From Nitriliruptoraceae bacterium (GTDB lineage: Bacteria > Actinomycetota > Nitriliruptoria > Nitriliruptorales > Nitriliruptoraceae), in NCBI GenBank assembly GCA_007134165.1, contig SLLJ01000372.1:1-7767 (forward strand): a stretch of 7,767 nucleotides of DNA, given 5' to 3'. Under the pieces are notes generated by a model. That model made no database searches, had not been told where the DNA came from, and saw only the letters and a program-made list of their open reading frames with translations. This document shows positions 1 to 7,212 of this stretch, piece by piece. Position numbers and translations under genes: made by a program. Every line of letters starts with the position of its first letter. Within the stretch, counting starts at the first letter, position 1.

Positions 1-2348
1 GCGGCGATGTGGGGCTCGAGGTGGCCGACCGCCGCCTTCATCGCCTCGGCGGACTGCAGCACGAAGGGCAGCTGCATCTGCCCCGAGGCGAACAGCTCGC
101 CGACGGTCGCCATCCCGGCGAGCAGGAACCGGTTGACGATGTCGAGCGGGGCGTGCTCCGCCAGGGCCAGGTCGAGGTCGGCGTCGAGCCCGTCGCGGTC
201 CCCGTCGACGATCCGCCGCTCGAGGCGCTGCTCGACGCTCAGCGCGGCGAGCTCGTCGGCAGAGGCCTTCGTCGAGGTGGCGCCCTCGAAGCGCGACATC
301 AGCTCGTGCAGGGGGTCGTAGTCGGCGCCCGCCGTCCCGTCGAGCCCGGCGGTGCCCCGACGATCGTGCACGAGGTCCAGCGCGATGGCGCGGTGCTCGT
401 CGTCGATGCGGTGCAGCGGCAGGATCCTGGCGACGTGCACGATGGCGGAGTCCAGCCCCCGCTGCATGGCCGCGTCGAGGAACACCGAGTTCAGCACCTG
501 CCGGGCGGCCGGCGACAGCCCGAACGAGACGTTGGAGACGCCCAGGGTGGTGGCGCAGCCGGGCACCGACGCCTTGATCCGCTCGATCGCCTCGAGGGTC
601 TCGAGCGCGTCGCGGCGCAGGTCCTCCTGGCCGGAGCCCAACGGGAAGGTCAGGCAGTCGAAGATCAGATCGTGGGGTTCGAGCCCGTGCTCGTCGATGG
701 CGAGGCGGGCGATGCGCTCACAGATCTCGACCTTGCGCTCGGCGGTGCGCGCCTGGCCCTCCTCGTCGATCGCGAGCACGATCACCGCCGCTCCGTAGCG
801 GCGGGCCAGCGGGAGCAGCCGGTCGGCCTTGACCCGGCCGTCCTCGAGGTTGACGGAGTTGATCACGGCCCGCCCTCCGAGCCGGATCAGCGCCGCCTCG
901 ATGACCTCGGGCTCGGTGGAGTCGATCACCAGGGGCAGGGTGGACTGCGTGGCGTAGCGGTCCACGACCGCGACCATGTCGGGCACCCCGTCGCGGCCGA
1001 CGTAGTCGACGCACACGTCGAGCACGTGCGCGCCCTCCCGGGTCTGGGACCGGGCAAGCTGCACCGCACCCTCCCAGTCCTCGGCCAGCAGCAGATCGCG
1101 GAAGGCCTTCGAGCCGTTGGCGTTGGCGCGCTCGCCGATGGCGAGGAAGGCGTTCTCCTGCTCGATGGGCACCGCGCTGTACAACGACGCCAGCGCTGGC
1201 CGCCACTCGACCACCAGGGGCGCGGGGCGGTTGGAGTCTGGCTCGGAGGGGGCCGGCGTTGGGCCGGCGGCGCCCGACTCGCCGGCGCTGCGGGGCGCCA
1301 GCAACCGGCCGGCGGCCCCGGGGCGGAGCGCTGCGGCCCGGTCCAGGCGCCGCGGGCGAGCTGGGTGTGCACCGACCGCCTCGACCACGGCCGCGAGGTG
1401 GGCCGGCGTGGTCCCGCAGCAGCCGCCGACAATTCCGACCCCGAATGCTTCGACGAACTCGCGGTGAGCCTCGGCGAGCCCTGCGGGAGACAGCGGGTAG
1501 ACGGTTGCCCCGTCCTCGAGGTGCGGGATCCCGGCGTTGGGCACGACGCTGATCGGCAGGCGTGACGAGCGGGCCAGCGTGCGCACATGCTCACGCATGT
1601 CCGCGGGGCCGGTCGCGCAGTTCATCCCGAGCACATCGATGGCCAGCGGATCGAGCGCGGCGATAGCCGCCAGCGGCTCGGTGCCCAGCAGCATCGTGTT
1701 GATGTCCTTCTCGACCGTGAACTGCAGCATCAGCGGGACTCGTGAGCCACGCTCCACGAACACGTCGTTGACGGCTGCCACCGCCGCCTTGGCCTGCAGC
1801 AGGTCGAAGCAGGTCTCGACCAGCAGCACGTCGCAGCCGCCGTCGAGCAGTCCCCGCACCTGGCGGCGGTAGCCCGCCTCCATCGTGGGGACGTCGAGGT
1901 GGTCGGGGGTGACGGCCGGGTCCTTGCCCAGCGACAGCGTCGGCGCGCGGGTGCCCGGACCGATCGAGCCGATCACCCAGCGCGGATCACCAGGGCTGGC
2001 CACGTCGTCGGCGGCCCGGCGGGCGATCTCGGCGGCCAGGCGATTGAGCTGCTCGGTGTCGGCGCCGAGCCCGTACTCGTCGAGCACCCACGGGGCGCCA
2101 CCGAAGGTGTTGGTCTGCACGGCATGCACACCGACGTCGAGGAAGCTCGAGTGCACGGCCTCGACCACTTCGGGGCAGGAGCGCACGAGCACCTCGTTGC
2201 AGCCCTCGAGGTGTTCGCCGCCGAAGTCGGCCGCGGTCAGCCCGGCGGCCTGCAACGCCGTGCCCATCCCCCCATCGAGCACGACCACGCGCTCGGCGAT
2301 CCCGTCGAGGAACGGGTGGGCATCCAGCGGCGGCAGCGGCGAGTCCAT
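1..2348 (-). CDS. metH: Cobalamin-dependent methionine synthase, N-terminal 782 residues (3' end outside window)
   Basis: MetH transfers a methyl group from 5-methyltetrahydrofolate through cobalamin to homocysteine, giving methionine and tetrahydrofolate in the cytosol. Residues about 15-325 are the homocysteine domain, with the N-terminal V-L-D-G-G-M-G-T loop and the zinc ligands Cys244 (L-G-M-N-C) and Cys310/Cys311 (G-G-C-C-G-T-T). An Ala/Pro-rich linker covers about 326-380. The pterin-binding domain starts near 395 with I-G-E-R-A-N-A-N-G-S and continues through I-D-S-T-E-P (475-480), V-I-N-S-V-N-L-E-D-G and G-V-S-N-V-S-F-G (603-610). The cobalamin-domain helical cap begins near 700 (R-R-I-V-D-G-D at 711-717) and is cut at residue 782, before the cobalamin-ligating D-x-H-x-x-G motif. 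The family is usually about 1200 residues, so roughly a third, including the reactivation domain, lies beyond the left edge. The ATG at 2348 is fixed by an in-frame TAG five codons upstream (2363-2361). The gene diverges from the secretion ATPase and is probably unrelated to it. Confidence 0.96.
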   Translation of the reverse strand, partial: MDSPLPPLDAHPFLDGIAERVVVLDGGMGTALQAAGLTAADFGGEHLEGCNEVLVRSCPEVVEAVHSSFLDVGVHAVQTNTFGGAPWVLDEYGLGADTEQLNRLAAEIARRAADDVASPGDPRWVIGSIGPGTRAPTLSLGKDPAVTPDHLDVPTMEAGYRRQVRGLLDGGCDVLLVETCFDLLQAKAAVAAVNDVFVERGSRVPLMLQFTVEKDINTMLLGTEPLAAIAALDPLAIDVLGMNCATGPADMREHVRTLARSSRLPISVVPNAGIPHLEDGATVYPLSPAGLAEAHREFVEAFGVGIVGGCCGTTPAHLAAVVEAVGAHPARPRRLDRAAALRPGAAGRLLAPRSAGESGAAGPTPAPSEPDSNRPAPLVVEWRPALASLYSAVPIEQENAFLAIGERANANGSKAFRDLLLAEDWEGAVQLARSQTREGAHVLDVCVDYVGRDGVPDMVAVVDRYATQSTLPLVIDSTEPEVIEAALIRLGGRAVINSVNLEDGRVKADRLLPLARRYGAAVIVLAIDEEGQARTAERKVEICERIARLAIDEHGLEPHDLIFDCLTFPLGSGQEDLRRDALETLEAIERIKASVPGCATTLGVSNVSFGLSPAARQVLNSVFLDAAMQRGLDSAIVHVARILPLHRIDDEHRAIALDLVHDRRGTAGLDGTAGADYDPLHELMSRFEGATSTKASADELAALSVEQRLERRIVDGDRDGLDADLDLALAEHAPLDIVNRFLLAGMATVGELFASGQMQLPFVLQSAEAMKAAVGHLEPHIA

Positions 2349-2352
2349 GAGT

Positions 2353-2405
2353 CCGCCAGGCTAGGGCGTCTGCCGCCCCGCATCGTCCACAGGCTGGCGG
2401 GGCGG
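2353..2405 (-). promoter_or_regulatory. metH leader with two competing stem pairings
   Basis: Read on the minus strand, the element CCGCCCCGCCAG (2405-2394) can pair in two ways. Its first seven bases match GGGGCGG at 2379-2373, and its last seven match CTGGCGG at 2359-2353. The second partner ends four bases before the metH ATG and covers the only Shine-Dalgarno-like sequence. The two stems cross, so they are either mutually exclusive or form a pseudoknot. Pairings of this size can arise by chance in GC-rich DNA, so a regulatory role is only a hypothesis. Confidence 0.25.
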
Positions 2406-2420
2406 ATGCATGCGTCGGGT

Positions 2421-2439
2421 ACCGGCCGGTTCGTAAGGT
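2421..2439 (+). promoter_or_regulatory. Candidate -10 (TAAGGT) next to a 10-bp palindrome, upstream of the ATPase
   Basis: TAAGGT at 2434-2439 fits the actinobacterial -10 pattern TAnnnT and lies 48 bases before the ATPase ATG. Three bases before it is the perfect palindrome ACCGGCCGGT (2421-2430), where an operator would sit in the -35/-10 spacer. There is no recognisable -35 at 17 bases (TGCGTC at 2411-2416 is poor), so this is a weak promoter call. Confidence 0.3.
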
Positions 2440-2449
2440 GGCGCTTGGC

Positions 2450-2464
2450 CGCGGGATTCCCGCG
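2450..2464. repeat. 15-bp perfect inverted repeat in the ATPase leader
   Basis: CGCGGGA (2450-2456), a single T, then TCCCGCG (2458-2464) form a perfect palindrome with 7-base arms. It lies just downstream of the candidate -10 and 23 bases before the ATPase start. It could be an operator half-site pair or, as RNA, a six-base-pair hairpin with a three-base loop that leaves the Shine-Dalgarno G-run free. A palindrome with similar geometry (7180-7192) precedes the WXG-like gene, but only the central G-A-n-T-C part is shared. Confidence 0.45.
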
Positions 2465-2487
2465 CTGCACGGACGATCGGGGGCAGC

Positions 2488-5400
2488 ATGGACCTGGTCC
2501 TCGAGTTCGGCGACGCCGAGCCGGGCCACCTCGTCGAGGTCAGCGTGGTGCTCGAACATCCCGGTGCACGCGTCGGCGAGCTCATCGCCGAGTTCACCAC
2601 CGCGTTCGCGTCCGCGCTGCCGGTCGTCCTGGTCGACCCCCACGCGTCCGATGACGGCGGGCAGCTCGGACTGTGGGTCGGCCGGCGCTGGTACGGACCC
2701 GGTGAGCTGCTCGTCGGCCTCGGGCTACGCGAGGGTGACACCGTGCGGATCGGCCCGGCCGACCGGCCCGCCGACGCTCAGCTCCCGAGGTCCGGTTGCG
2801 GTGGCTGCCAGGCGGTGCCCGTTCAGCAGGCGTCCGTCCCGGCGGTGCCCGTTCAGCAGGCGTCCGTTCAGGAGGTGCCCGTCCTGGCAGTGACCGAGGG
2901 GCCCGCCGCTGGCGCCACGGTGGCGTTGGGTCCGGGGCCGGTCGTACTGGGCCGCGCTCCGCATGCGCCTGATCCGGCACCCCCAGATCCGACCTCCCCG
3001 GAGGGACATCCGGCGCACACCGCAGCACTGGCGCTGGCGGATGCAACGGTGTCGGCACGGCACGCGGTGCTCATCCCGGATCCGGCGGGTGGGCCTGGCT
3101 GGTGGGTGCGCGACCTCGACTCGCGCAACGGCACCTGGATCGACGATCGCCCGGTCACCGGCGAGGGCCGGGAGTTGGCTCCTGACGCCGTTCTGCGGCT
3201 GGGTGCCACCCACCTGCGACTGCAGCATCCCGGTACGGTCGGCTCCCTCGAGCACGCCGGTCACGATCCATCGACCCGGCTCGTGTCGGCGACCGGGCCG
3301 GCTTCGCTCGCCCCCAGCGGCTCCCGGGTTGCGCGCCACCGCCCACCCCGTCCGCCTGCCCCGTCGGCCCCCGAGCCGGTGGTCCTGCCCGCGGCGCCCC
3401 AGCCCACCCCGCCGCCGCGGGCCCTGTCACTGGTGACCGTGCTGACGCCGCTGGTCATGGCCGGGACGCTGGTGATCTGGACCGGCAACCCGCGTTTCGG
3501 GCTGTTCCTGGTGCTCGGCCCGATCCTGGCGGTCGGTACGTGGTGGTCGGGGCGCCGGCGTCAGCAGCGCAGCACTCGCCGGGGCGAGCGCCGTCTGGTC
3601 GAGGACCTGGCCGTGCTCGCCCACCAGCTCGACGTTCTGGTCGACGCCGAGGTGGCACGTCGCCGCCGGGTGGTGCCCGACCTGGCCGAGGTCGCCGGTC
3701 GGATCCGTGCCGACAGCGTGCGACTGTGGGAGCGGCGTCCTGGGGACGACGACTGGTTGCGGCTGCGCGTCGGCCTTGGCCGGGTGGGCTGGGAGCCTCG
3801 GGTCGAGGCTGGCGAGCAGCGTCCGGGCCCGCCGACGACGACGGCGGATGACGTCCCGGGCGCCACCGACGATCCCGACGCGTTCACCGCACGGGCTCGA
3901 GTTCGCATCGACGCCGAGGTGGCCCGGGCCGCGACCCTGCCTCGATGTCCGGTCGCCGTCGACCTCGCCGGGGGTGGGGTGGTGGGCATCGTCGGGGGGA
4001 GCGCCGAGTTGCGGCGCGCGCTGAGCAGCGCGCTCATCGTGCAGGCGGCGGCCCACCACGGGCCGGCCGACCTGGCGATCGCGGTGCTGACCGACACGGG
4101 CGTCGACGGCCCCTGGGACTGGGTGACCTGGCTGCCGCACACGCGGGTGGGTGGCGGGCCCGACCGGTGGATCGCGGGCAACGCCGCGGAGGCCGAGCAG
4201 CTCCCGCAGACGTGGGGTGAGCACGCCGTCACCTCCCCCGACCGCACCCTGCTGACCGTGATCGAACCCGCCGGGCTCGCGCACGGCAGCCGCGGGGCGG
4301 CACTGCGTGCGCTGTTGCAGGGCCGGCTCGGACCGGTCGCGGGCATCGTGCTCGCCGAGGTCGCCGACGAGCTGCCGGCCGTGACCCGCACGGTGGTCCG
4401 ACTCGACGGCCGGTCGGGCGCCGGGTGCCTCGAACCCACTGGCCGGGGGGTGGACGGCCGGGGGGGCGGCCGCGTGGACGAGTTGGTCGTCGCCGGGCTG
4501 GCTGCCGCCACGTCGCGCGAGTTGGCCCGCCGGCTCGCTCCCTACGAGGACCCGGAGCTCGAGGATCCGGGTGCGGGACTGCCCGAACAGGTCCGGCTGG
4601 GGTCGCTGCTCGGCCCGCCCGGGGCCACCCCCGAAGCCGTCCTGGAGGCCTGGGCGGGCCAGACGGTGCCGCCCGCGCCGGTCGCGCCGGTGGGGATCGG
4701 GGCCGGGGGCACCGTGGTTCTCGACCTCGTCCGTGACGGGCCGCACGGGCTGGTGGTCGGCACCACCGGGTCGGGCAAGAGCGAACTGCTGCGCAGCCTG
4801 GTCGTCGGTCTGGCCGCCCGGGTCGATCCCGACCACCTCACCTTCGTACTCGTCGACTACAAGGGCGGCAGCGCCTTCGATCGCTGCGCGGAGCTGCCGC
4901 ACACGGTCGGGGTGCTCACCGACCTCGACGAGCGGCTCGGTGAGCGGGCGCTGCGCTCGTTGGAGGCGGAGCTGCGTCACCGCGAGCAGGTGCTGCGCGA
5001 CGCCGGGGCCCCGGACCTCGCCGCCTACCTGAGGGGCGGGTCCCCCGACGGGCCGCTGCCCCGGCTGGTCGTAGTGATCGACGAGTTCGCGACTCTGGCC
5101 GCAGATCTGCCCGACCTGCTCGGCTCGCTGATCGGCATCGCACAGCGGGGCCGCAGCCTCGGAGTTCACCTGGTGCTGGCGACCCAGCGGCCGGGCGGTG
5201 CCATCAGCGCCTCGATCACCGCCAACACCGATCTGCGGATCGCTCTGCGCGTGCAGACCCCGTCGGACTCGGTCGACGTGCTCGGCCGGCCGGATGCGGC
5301 CGCGATCCCCCGCAGCCGGCCGGGCCGGGCCCTGCTCCGGGCGGGAAGCGACGAGGTCGTGGCGCTCCAGACCGCCTGGGTGAGCGCTCCCCGGGAGCGT

Positions 5401-7152
5401 CACGACGGCCCGCGGGTGCGGTGCACGCCACGGCTGGCGGATCCCGACGTGCTCCGAGCCGTTCATCGCGGGGTCCGGGCCGCCGCACGTGGCACCGAGC
5501 GGTCCGCGACCGACGAGGACGACACCGACCTGGCACAGCTCGTCGCAGCGATCGGTGAGGCGGCCCGCCGTCGGGGCACGGCTCCGCCACGCCGGCCGTG
5601 GCTGCCGCCGCTGCCCGCCGAGGTGTCGCTTCTCGAGTTGCTGATGGACACGATGCCCGCTGGCCCGACCACCCTGGCTGCGGCGCCGGTGGCCGTGCTC
5701 GGGCTCGGCGACGAGCCCGACCGGCAGCGCCGGGTGGTCGCCCACTGGGACCTCGCGATGGGGCACCTCGGGGTTTTCGGGATGGTCGGCAGCGGGACGA
5801 CCAGCGCGCTGCGCACGGTCGCGGAGGCCCTTGCGCGAAGCTACGGGCCCGACCGGCTGCACCTGCATGCGCTGGATCTCGGCAACGGGGGGCTGCAGCC
5901 GGTCGCGGCGCTGCCCAACGCCGGCACGGTCGTCGCTCCCCCCGACGACGAGTTGCGCCGCCGCCTGCTGCGCCACCTCGTCGACGAGGTCGAGCGGCGA
6001 CGGGGGCTGGCCCCGCAGGCGCTGACCGACGAGCCCTGGAGCGTCCTGCTCGTCGACGGCATCGGTGCGCTGCTCGCGGAACTCGACGCCGGAACGGGTG
6101 ACGCCGGGCTCGGCGACGGGTTGCGCCGCGTGCTCGCCGATGGGCCGTCGGTCAGGGTGGTGGTCGCACTGGCCGGCCGTCGGGTCGGTGAGGTCCCGCT
6201 GCGGGTTGCGAGCCTGGTCGCACGTCGACTCCTGCTGCGGCACGCCGACCCCCAGGAGCTGGTCGGGGTCGGTCGGCGGCTCGGGGCGCTGCCGCGCTTC
6301 GTGCCCGGACGGGCGCTGGACGAGCAGGGCCGCGAGGTGCAGGTCGCGCAGCCCCCGGAGTGCGCGACGGTGCCTGCCGGGGTGCGGCGGTCTGGCGCCG
6401 CGGTGGCTCGTGACGGTCGCACCGAGGGCGGCCGCGCCCCTCGTCGGCTGCGCACGCTGCCAGGTCACATCACTCTTGCCGAGCTGACGGCCCCGACGGT
6501 GGGAGTGGATGGGGATCCGACGGCGCTGCTGCTGCCGGTCGGGCTCGCCGACGCCGACCTCGCCGAAGTCGGGCTGGTGCTGCGCGGGGGCCGTCACGTG
6601 GTGGTTGCCGGGCCGCGGCGGAGCGGGGTCAGCACGGCCCTGGGGCTGGTGGCCACGCAGGTCCGCCGCGCGGAGCCCGAGGCGGTGATCGTCGGGGTAT
6701 GTCGCGGGTCCTCTCCGCTGTACGGGTGCGAGTCGCTCGACGCGGCTGGGGAACTCGCTGACCTGAGCACGGTGCTCCTGGCCGCGCCCGGCGATCCGCG
6801 GCGCTGGGTCGTCCTGGTCGACGAGGCGGCTCGTGTGGCCGACGAGGGCGGCCTCATCGCCGGCCTGCTGGCCGCGCCCCGCCCCGACCTCACGGTGGTG
6901 GCCGCGGCTCGGGGCGAGGAGTTGCGGGTCGGCTACGGACACTGGACTCGCGAACTGCGCAGCTCGGGCATCGGGATCCTGCTGCGTCCCGACCTCGGGC
7001 TCGACGGCGAGGTGCTCGGGGTCACGCTGCCCCGCCGGGTCCCAAGCCGCCTGGACCGGCCAGGGCGAGGCTTCGTGGTCAACGAGGGCGAAGCCCGGCT
7101 GGCGCAGTTGGCGGTTCCCGATGATCCGTCGAGTTGTCCACAGATCACGTGA
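2488..7152 (+). CDS. EssC/EccC-type type VII secretion ATPase: Ubl-like, FHA, two TM helices, three FtsK/SpoIIIE ATPase modules
   Basis: This 1554-residue membrane ATPase probably powers export of WXG100-type proteins. Residues 1-92 look like a ubiquitin-fold domain (L-W-V-G-R-R-W-Y-G, then L-R-E-G-D-T-V). A linker with a CxxC (104-107) and a 10-residue tandem repeat follows. The FHA domain (about 133-247) keeps G155-R156, S189-A-R-H192 and N214-G215. A Pro-rich linker leads to two transmembrane helices (about 312-331 and 336-353) and a basic cytoplasmic stretch. ATPase module 1 (about 695-970) is intact: Walker A G758-T-T-G-S-G-K-S765, V-D-Y-K-G-G (789-794), Walker B V-V-V-I-D865-E866, and A-T-Q-R-P-G (898-903). 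Module 2 (about 1035-1290) has T1104 for the P-loop lysine and D1190-G in Walker B. Module 3 (about 1325-1545) has R1378 and V1381 in its P-loop but keeps D1445-E1446. Each module is introduced by an L-P-x-x-(V/I)-x-L segment. One active and two degenerate modules match the known EccC pattern. The FHA domain and fused single chain resemble Firmicutes EssC more than mycobacterial EccCa/EccCb. The ATG follows GGGGG, with a stop in frame upstream. A DNA translocase is unlikely because no DNA-binding gamma domain is seen. Confidence 0.9.
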   Translation: MDLVLEFGDAEPGHLVEVSVVLEHPGARVGELIAEFTTAFASALPVVLVDPHASDDGGQLGLWVGRRWYGPGELLVGLGLREGDTVRIGPADRPADAQLPRSGCGGCQAVPVQQASVPAVPVQQASVQEVPVLAVTEGPAAGATVALGPGPVVLGRAPHAPDPAPPDPTSPEGHPAHTAALALADATVSARHAVLIPDPAGGPGWWVRDLDSRNGTWIDDRPVTGEGRELAPDAVLRLGATHLRLQHPGTVGSLEHAGHDPSTRLVSATGPASLAPSGSRVARHRPPRPPAPSAPEPVVLPAAPQPTPPPRALSLVTVLTPLVMAGTLVIWTGNPRFGLFLVLGPILAVGTWWSGRRRQQRSTRRGERRLVEDLAVLAHQLDVLVDAEVARRRRVVPDLAEVAGRIRADSVRLWERRPGDDDWLRLRVGLGRVGWEPRVEAGEQRPGPPTTTADDVPGATDDPDAFTARARVRIDAEVARAATLPRCPVAVDLAGGGVVGIVGGSAELRRALSSALIVQAAAHHGPADLAIAVLTDTGVDGPWDWVTWLPHTRVGGGPDRWIAGNAAEAEQLPQTWGEHAVTSPDRTLLTVIEPAGLAHGSRGAALRALLQGRLGPVAGIVLAEVADELPAVTRTVVRLDGRSGAGCLEPTGRGVDGRGGGRVDELVVAGLAAATSRELARRLAPYEDPELEDPGAGLPEQVRLGSLLGPPGATPEAVLEAWAGQTVPPAPVAPVGIGAGGTVVLDLVRDGPHGLVVGTTGSGKSELLRSLVVGLAARVDPDHLTFVLVDYKGGSAFDRCAELPHTVGVLTDLDERLGERALRSLEAELRHREQVLRDAGAPDLAAYLRGGSPDGPLPRLVVVIDEFATLAADLPDLLGSLIGIAQRGRSLGVHLVLATQRPGGAISASITANTDLRIALRVQTPSDSVDVLGRPDAAAIPRSRPGRALLRAGSDEVVALQTAWVSAPRERHDGPRVRCTPRLADPDVLRAVHRGVRAAARGTERSATDEDDTDLAQLVAAIGEAARRRGTAPPRRPWLPPLPAEVSLLELLMDTMPAGPTTLAAAPVAVLGLGDEPDRQRRVVAHWDLAMGHLGVFGMVGSGTTSALRTVAEALARSYGPDRLHLHALDLGNGGLQPVAALPNAGTVVAPPDDELRRRLLRHLVDEVERRRGLAPQALTDEPWSVLLVDGIGALLAELDAGTGDAGLGDGLRRVLADGPSVRVVVALAGRRVGEVPLRVASLVARRLLLRHADPQELVGVGRRLGALPRFVPGRALDEQGREVQVAQPPECATVPAGVRRSGAAVARDGRTEGGRAPRRLRTLPGHITLAELTAPTVGVDGDPTALLLPVGLADADLAEVGLVLRGGRHVVVAGPRRSGVSTALGLVATQVRRAEPEAVIVGVCRGSSPLYGCESLDAAGELADLSTVLLAAPGDPRRWVVLVDEAARVADEGGLIAGLLAAPRPDLTVVAAARGEELRVGYGHWTRELRSSGIGILLRPDLGLDGEVLGVTLPRRVPSRLDRPGRGFVVNEGEARLAQLAVPDDPSSCPQIT
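2811..2882 (+). repeat. 30-bp in-frame tandem repeat (two copies plus a partial third)
   Basis: Two copies (2811-2840 and 2841-2870) agree at 28 of 30 bases, and a third is recognisable for 12 bases (11 of 12 match, 2871-2882). They encode residues 109-128 of the ATPase as a repeated ten-residue unit, A-V-P-V-Q-Q-A-S-V-(P/Q), followed by E-V-P-V. The repeat lies in the flexible linker between the ubiquitin-like and FHA domains. Its length is a multiple of three, so copy-number change would lengthen or shorten the linker without breaking the frame. Confidence 0.9.
4445..4466 (+). repeat. Paired G6 and G7 homopolymer runs inside the ATPase gene
   Basis: A run of six G (4445-4450) and a run of seven G (4460-4466) sit in two copies of a GGCC-G(n) unit separated by TGGAC. 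They encode a Gly/Arg-rich linker (about residues 651-662, G-R-G-V-D-G-R-G-G-G-R) just before the first ATPase module. The frame is open through both runs here. Runs of this length are prone to slippage, and a one-base change would remove all three ATPase modules. Confidence 0.7.
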
Positions 7153-7179
7153 TGCCAGGCACCACGGGCACGGAAATCG

Positions 7180-7192
7180 CGGAGAATCTCCG
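7180..7192. repeat. 13-bp inverted repeat between ATPase and WXG-like gene
   Basis: CGGAGA (7180-7185), a single A, then TCTCCG (7187-7192) form a perfect palindrome. It starts 28 bases after the ATPase stop codon. It could be a protein-binding site for a promoter of the downstream gene or a short RNA hairpin. No T-run follows, so it is not a typical intrinsic terminator. Confidence 0.45.
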
Positions 7193-7212
7193 GGTCATGA
7201 CGCGCTGACCCG
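7191..7212 (+). promoter_or_regulatory. Stem-loop just upstream of the WXG-like gene's ribosome binding site
   Basis: CGGGTCA (7191-7197) and TGACCCG (7206-7212) are perfectly complementary around an eight-base loop. The stem ends three bases before GGAGG (7216-7220), so it leaves the ribosome binding site exposed. A hairpin here could act as an mRNA processing or stability element that lets the substrate gene be expressed more than the ATPase. It shares two bases with the preceding palindrome, so the two structures are nearly contiguous. The function is inferred from position alone. Confidence 0.4.

Larger units (their letters stand above)
2349..2487. promoter_or_regulatory. Divergent intergenic region between metH and the secretion ATPase
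   Basis: This stretch of 139 bases must hold the promoter and leader of both divergent genes unless they are read from further away. In-frame stops (TAG at 2363-2361 for metH, TAA at 2434-2436 for the ATPase) show that neither gene extends into it. It contains several inverted repeats, listed separately. The ATPase start is preceded by a G5 run (2479-2483) four bases before the ATG, a plausible Shine-Dalgarno sequence. metH has only the weaker GGCGGA just before its ATG. I see no convincing -35/-10 pair for metH. Confidence 0.6.

Noticed and set aside
9..1565. 518-codon open frame on the plus strand
   Set aside because: It lies antisense to metH, whose domains and zinc ligands are unmistakable. 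The frame is open only because of GC-rich codon use, and its translation is low-complexity Gly/Arg/Asp/Val without a recognisable domain.
2349..2487. Cobalamin riboswitch for metH
   Set aside because: The region is too short for the usual element of about 200 bases, and no B12-box-like sequence is visible.
4555..5397. Chromosome-segregation or conjugative DNA translocase (FtsK, SpoIIIE, Tra)
   Set aside because: The module 1 motifs alone would allow it. The FHA domain, two TM helices, three tandem modules, missing DNA-binding gamma domain and adjacent WXG-like gene all point to type VII secretion.
3427..6942. 1171-codon open frame on the minus strand
   Set aside because: It is fully antisense to the ATPase and its translation is rich in Arg, Gly, Pro, Gln and His with no family signature. 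This is a typical shadow of third-position GC bias.
7171..7197. Dedicated ECF-sigma-type promoter (GGAAAT) for the WXG-like gene
   Set aside because: There is no matching -10 at the expected distance, so one short match is not enough.
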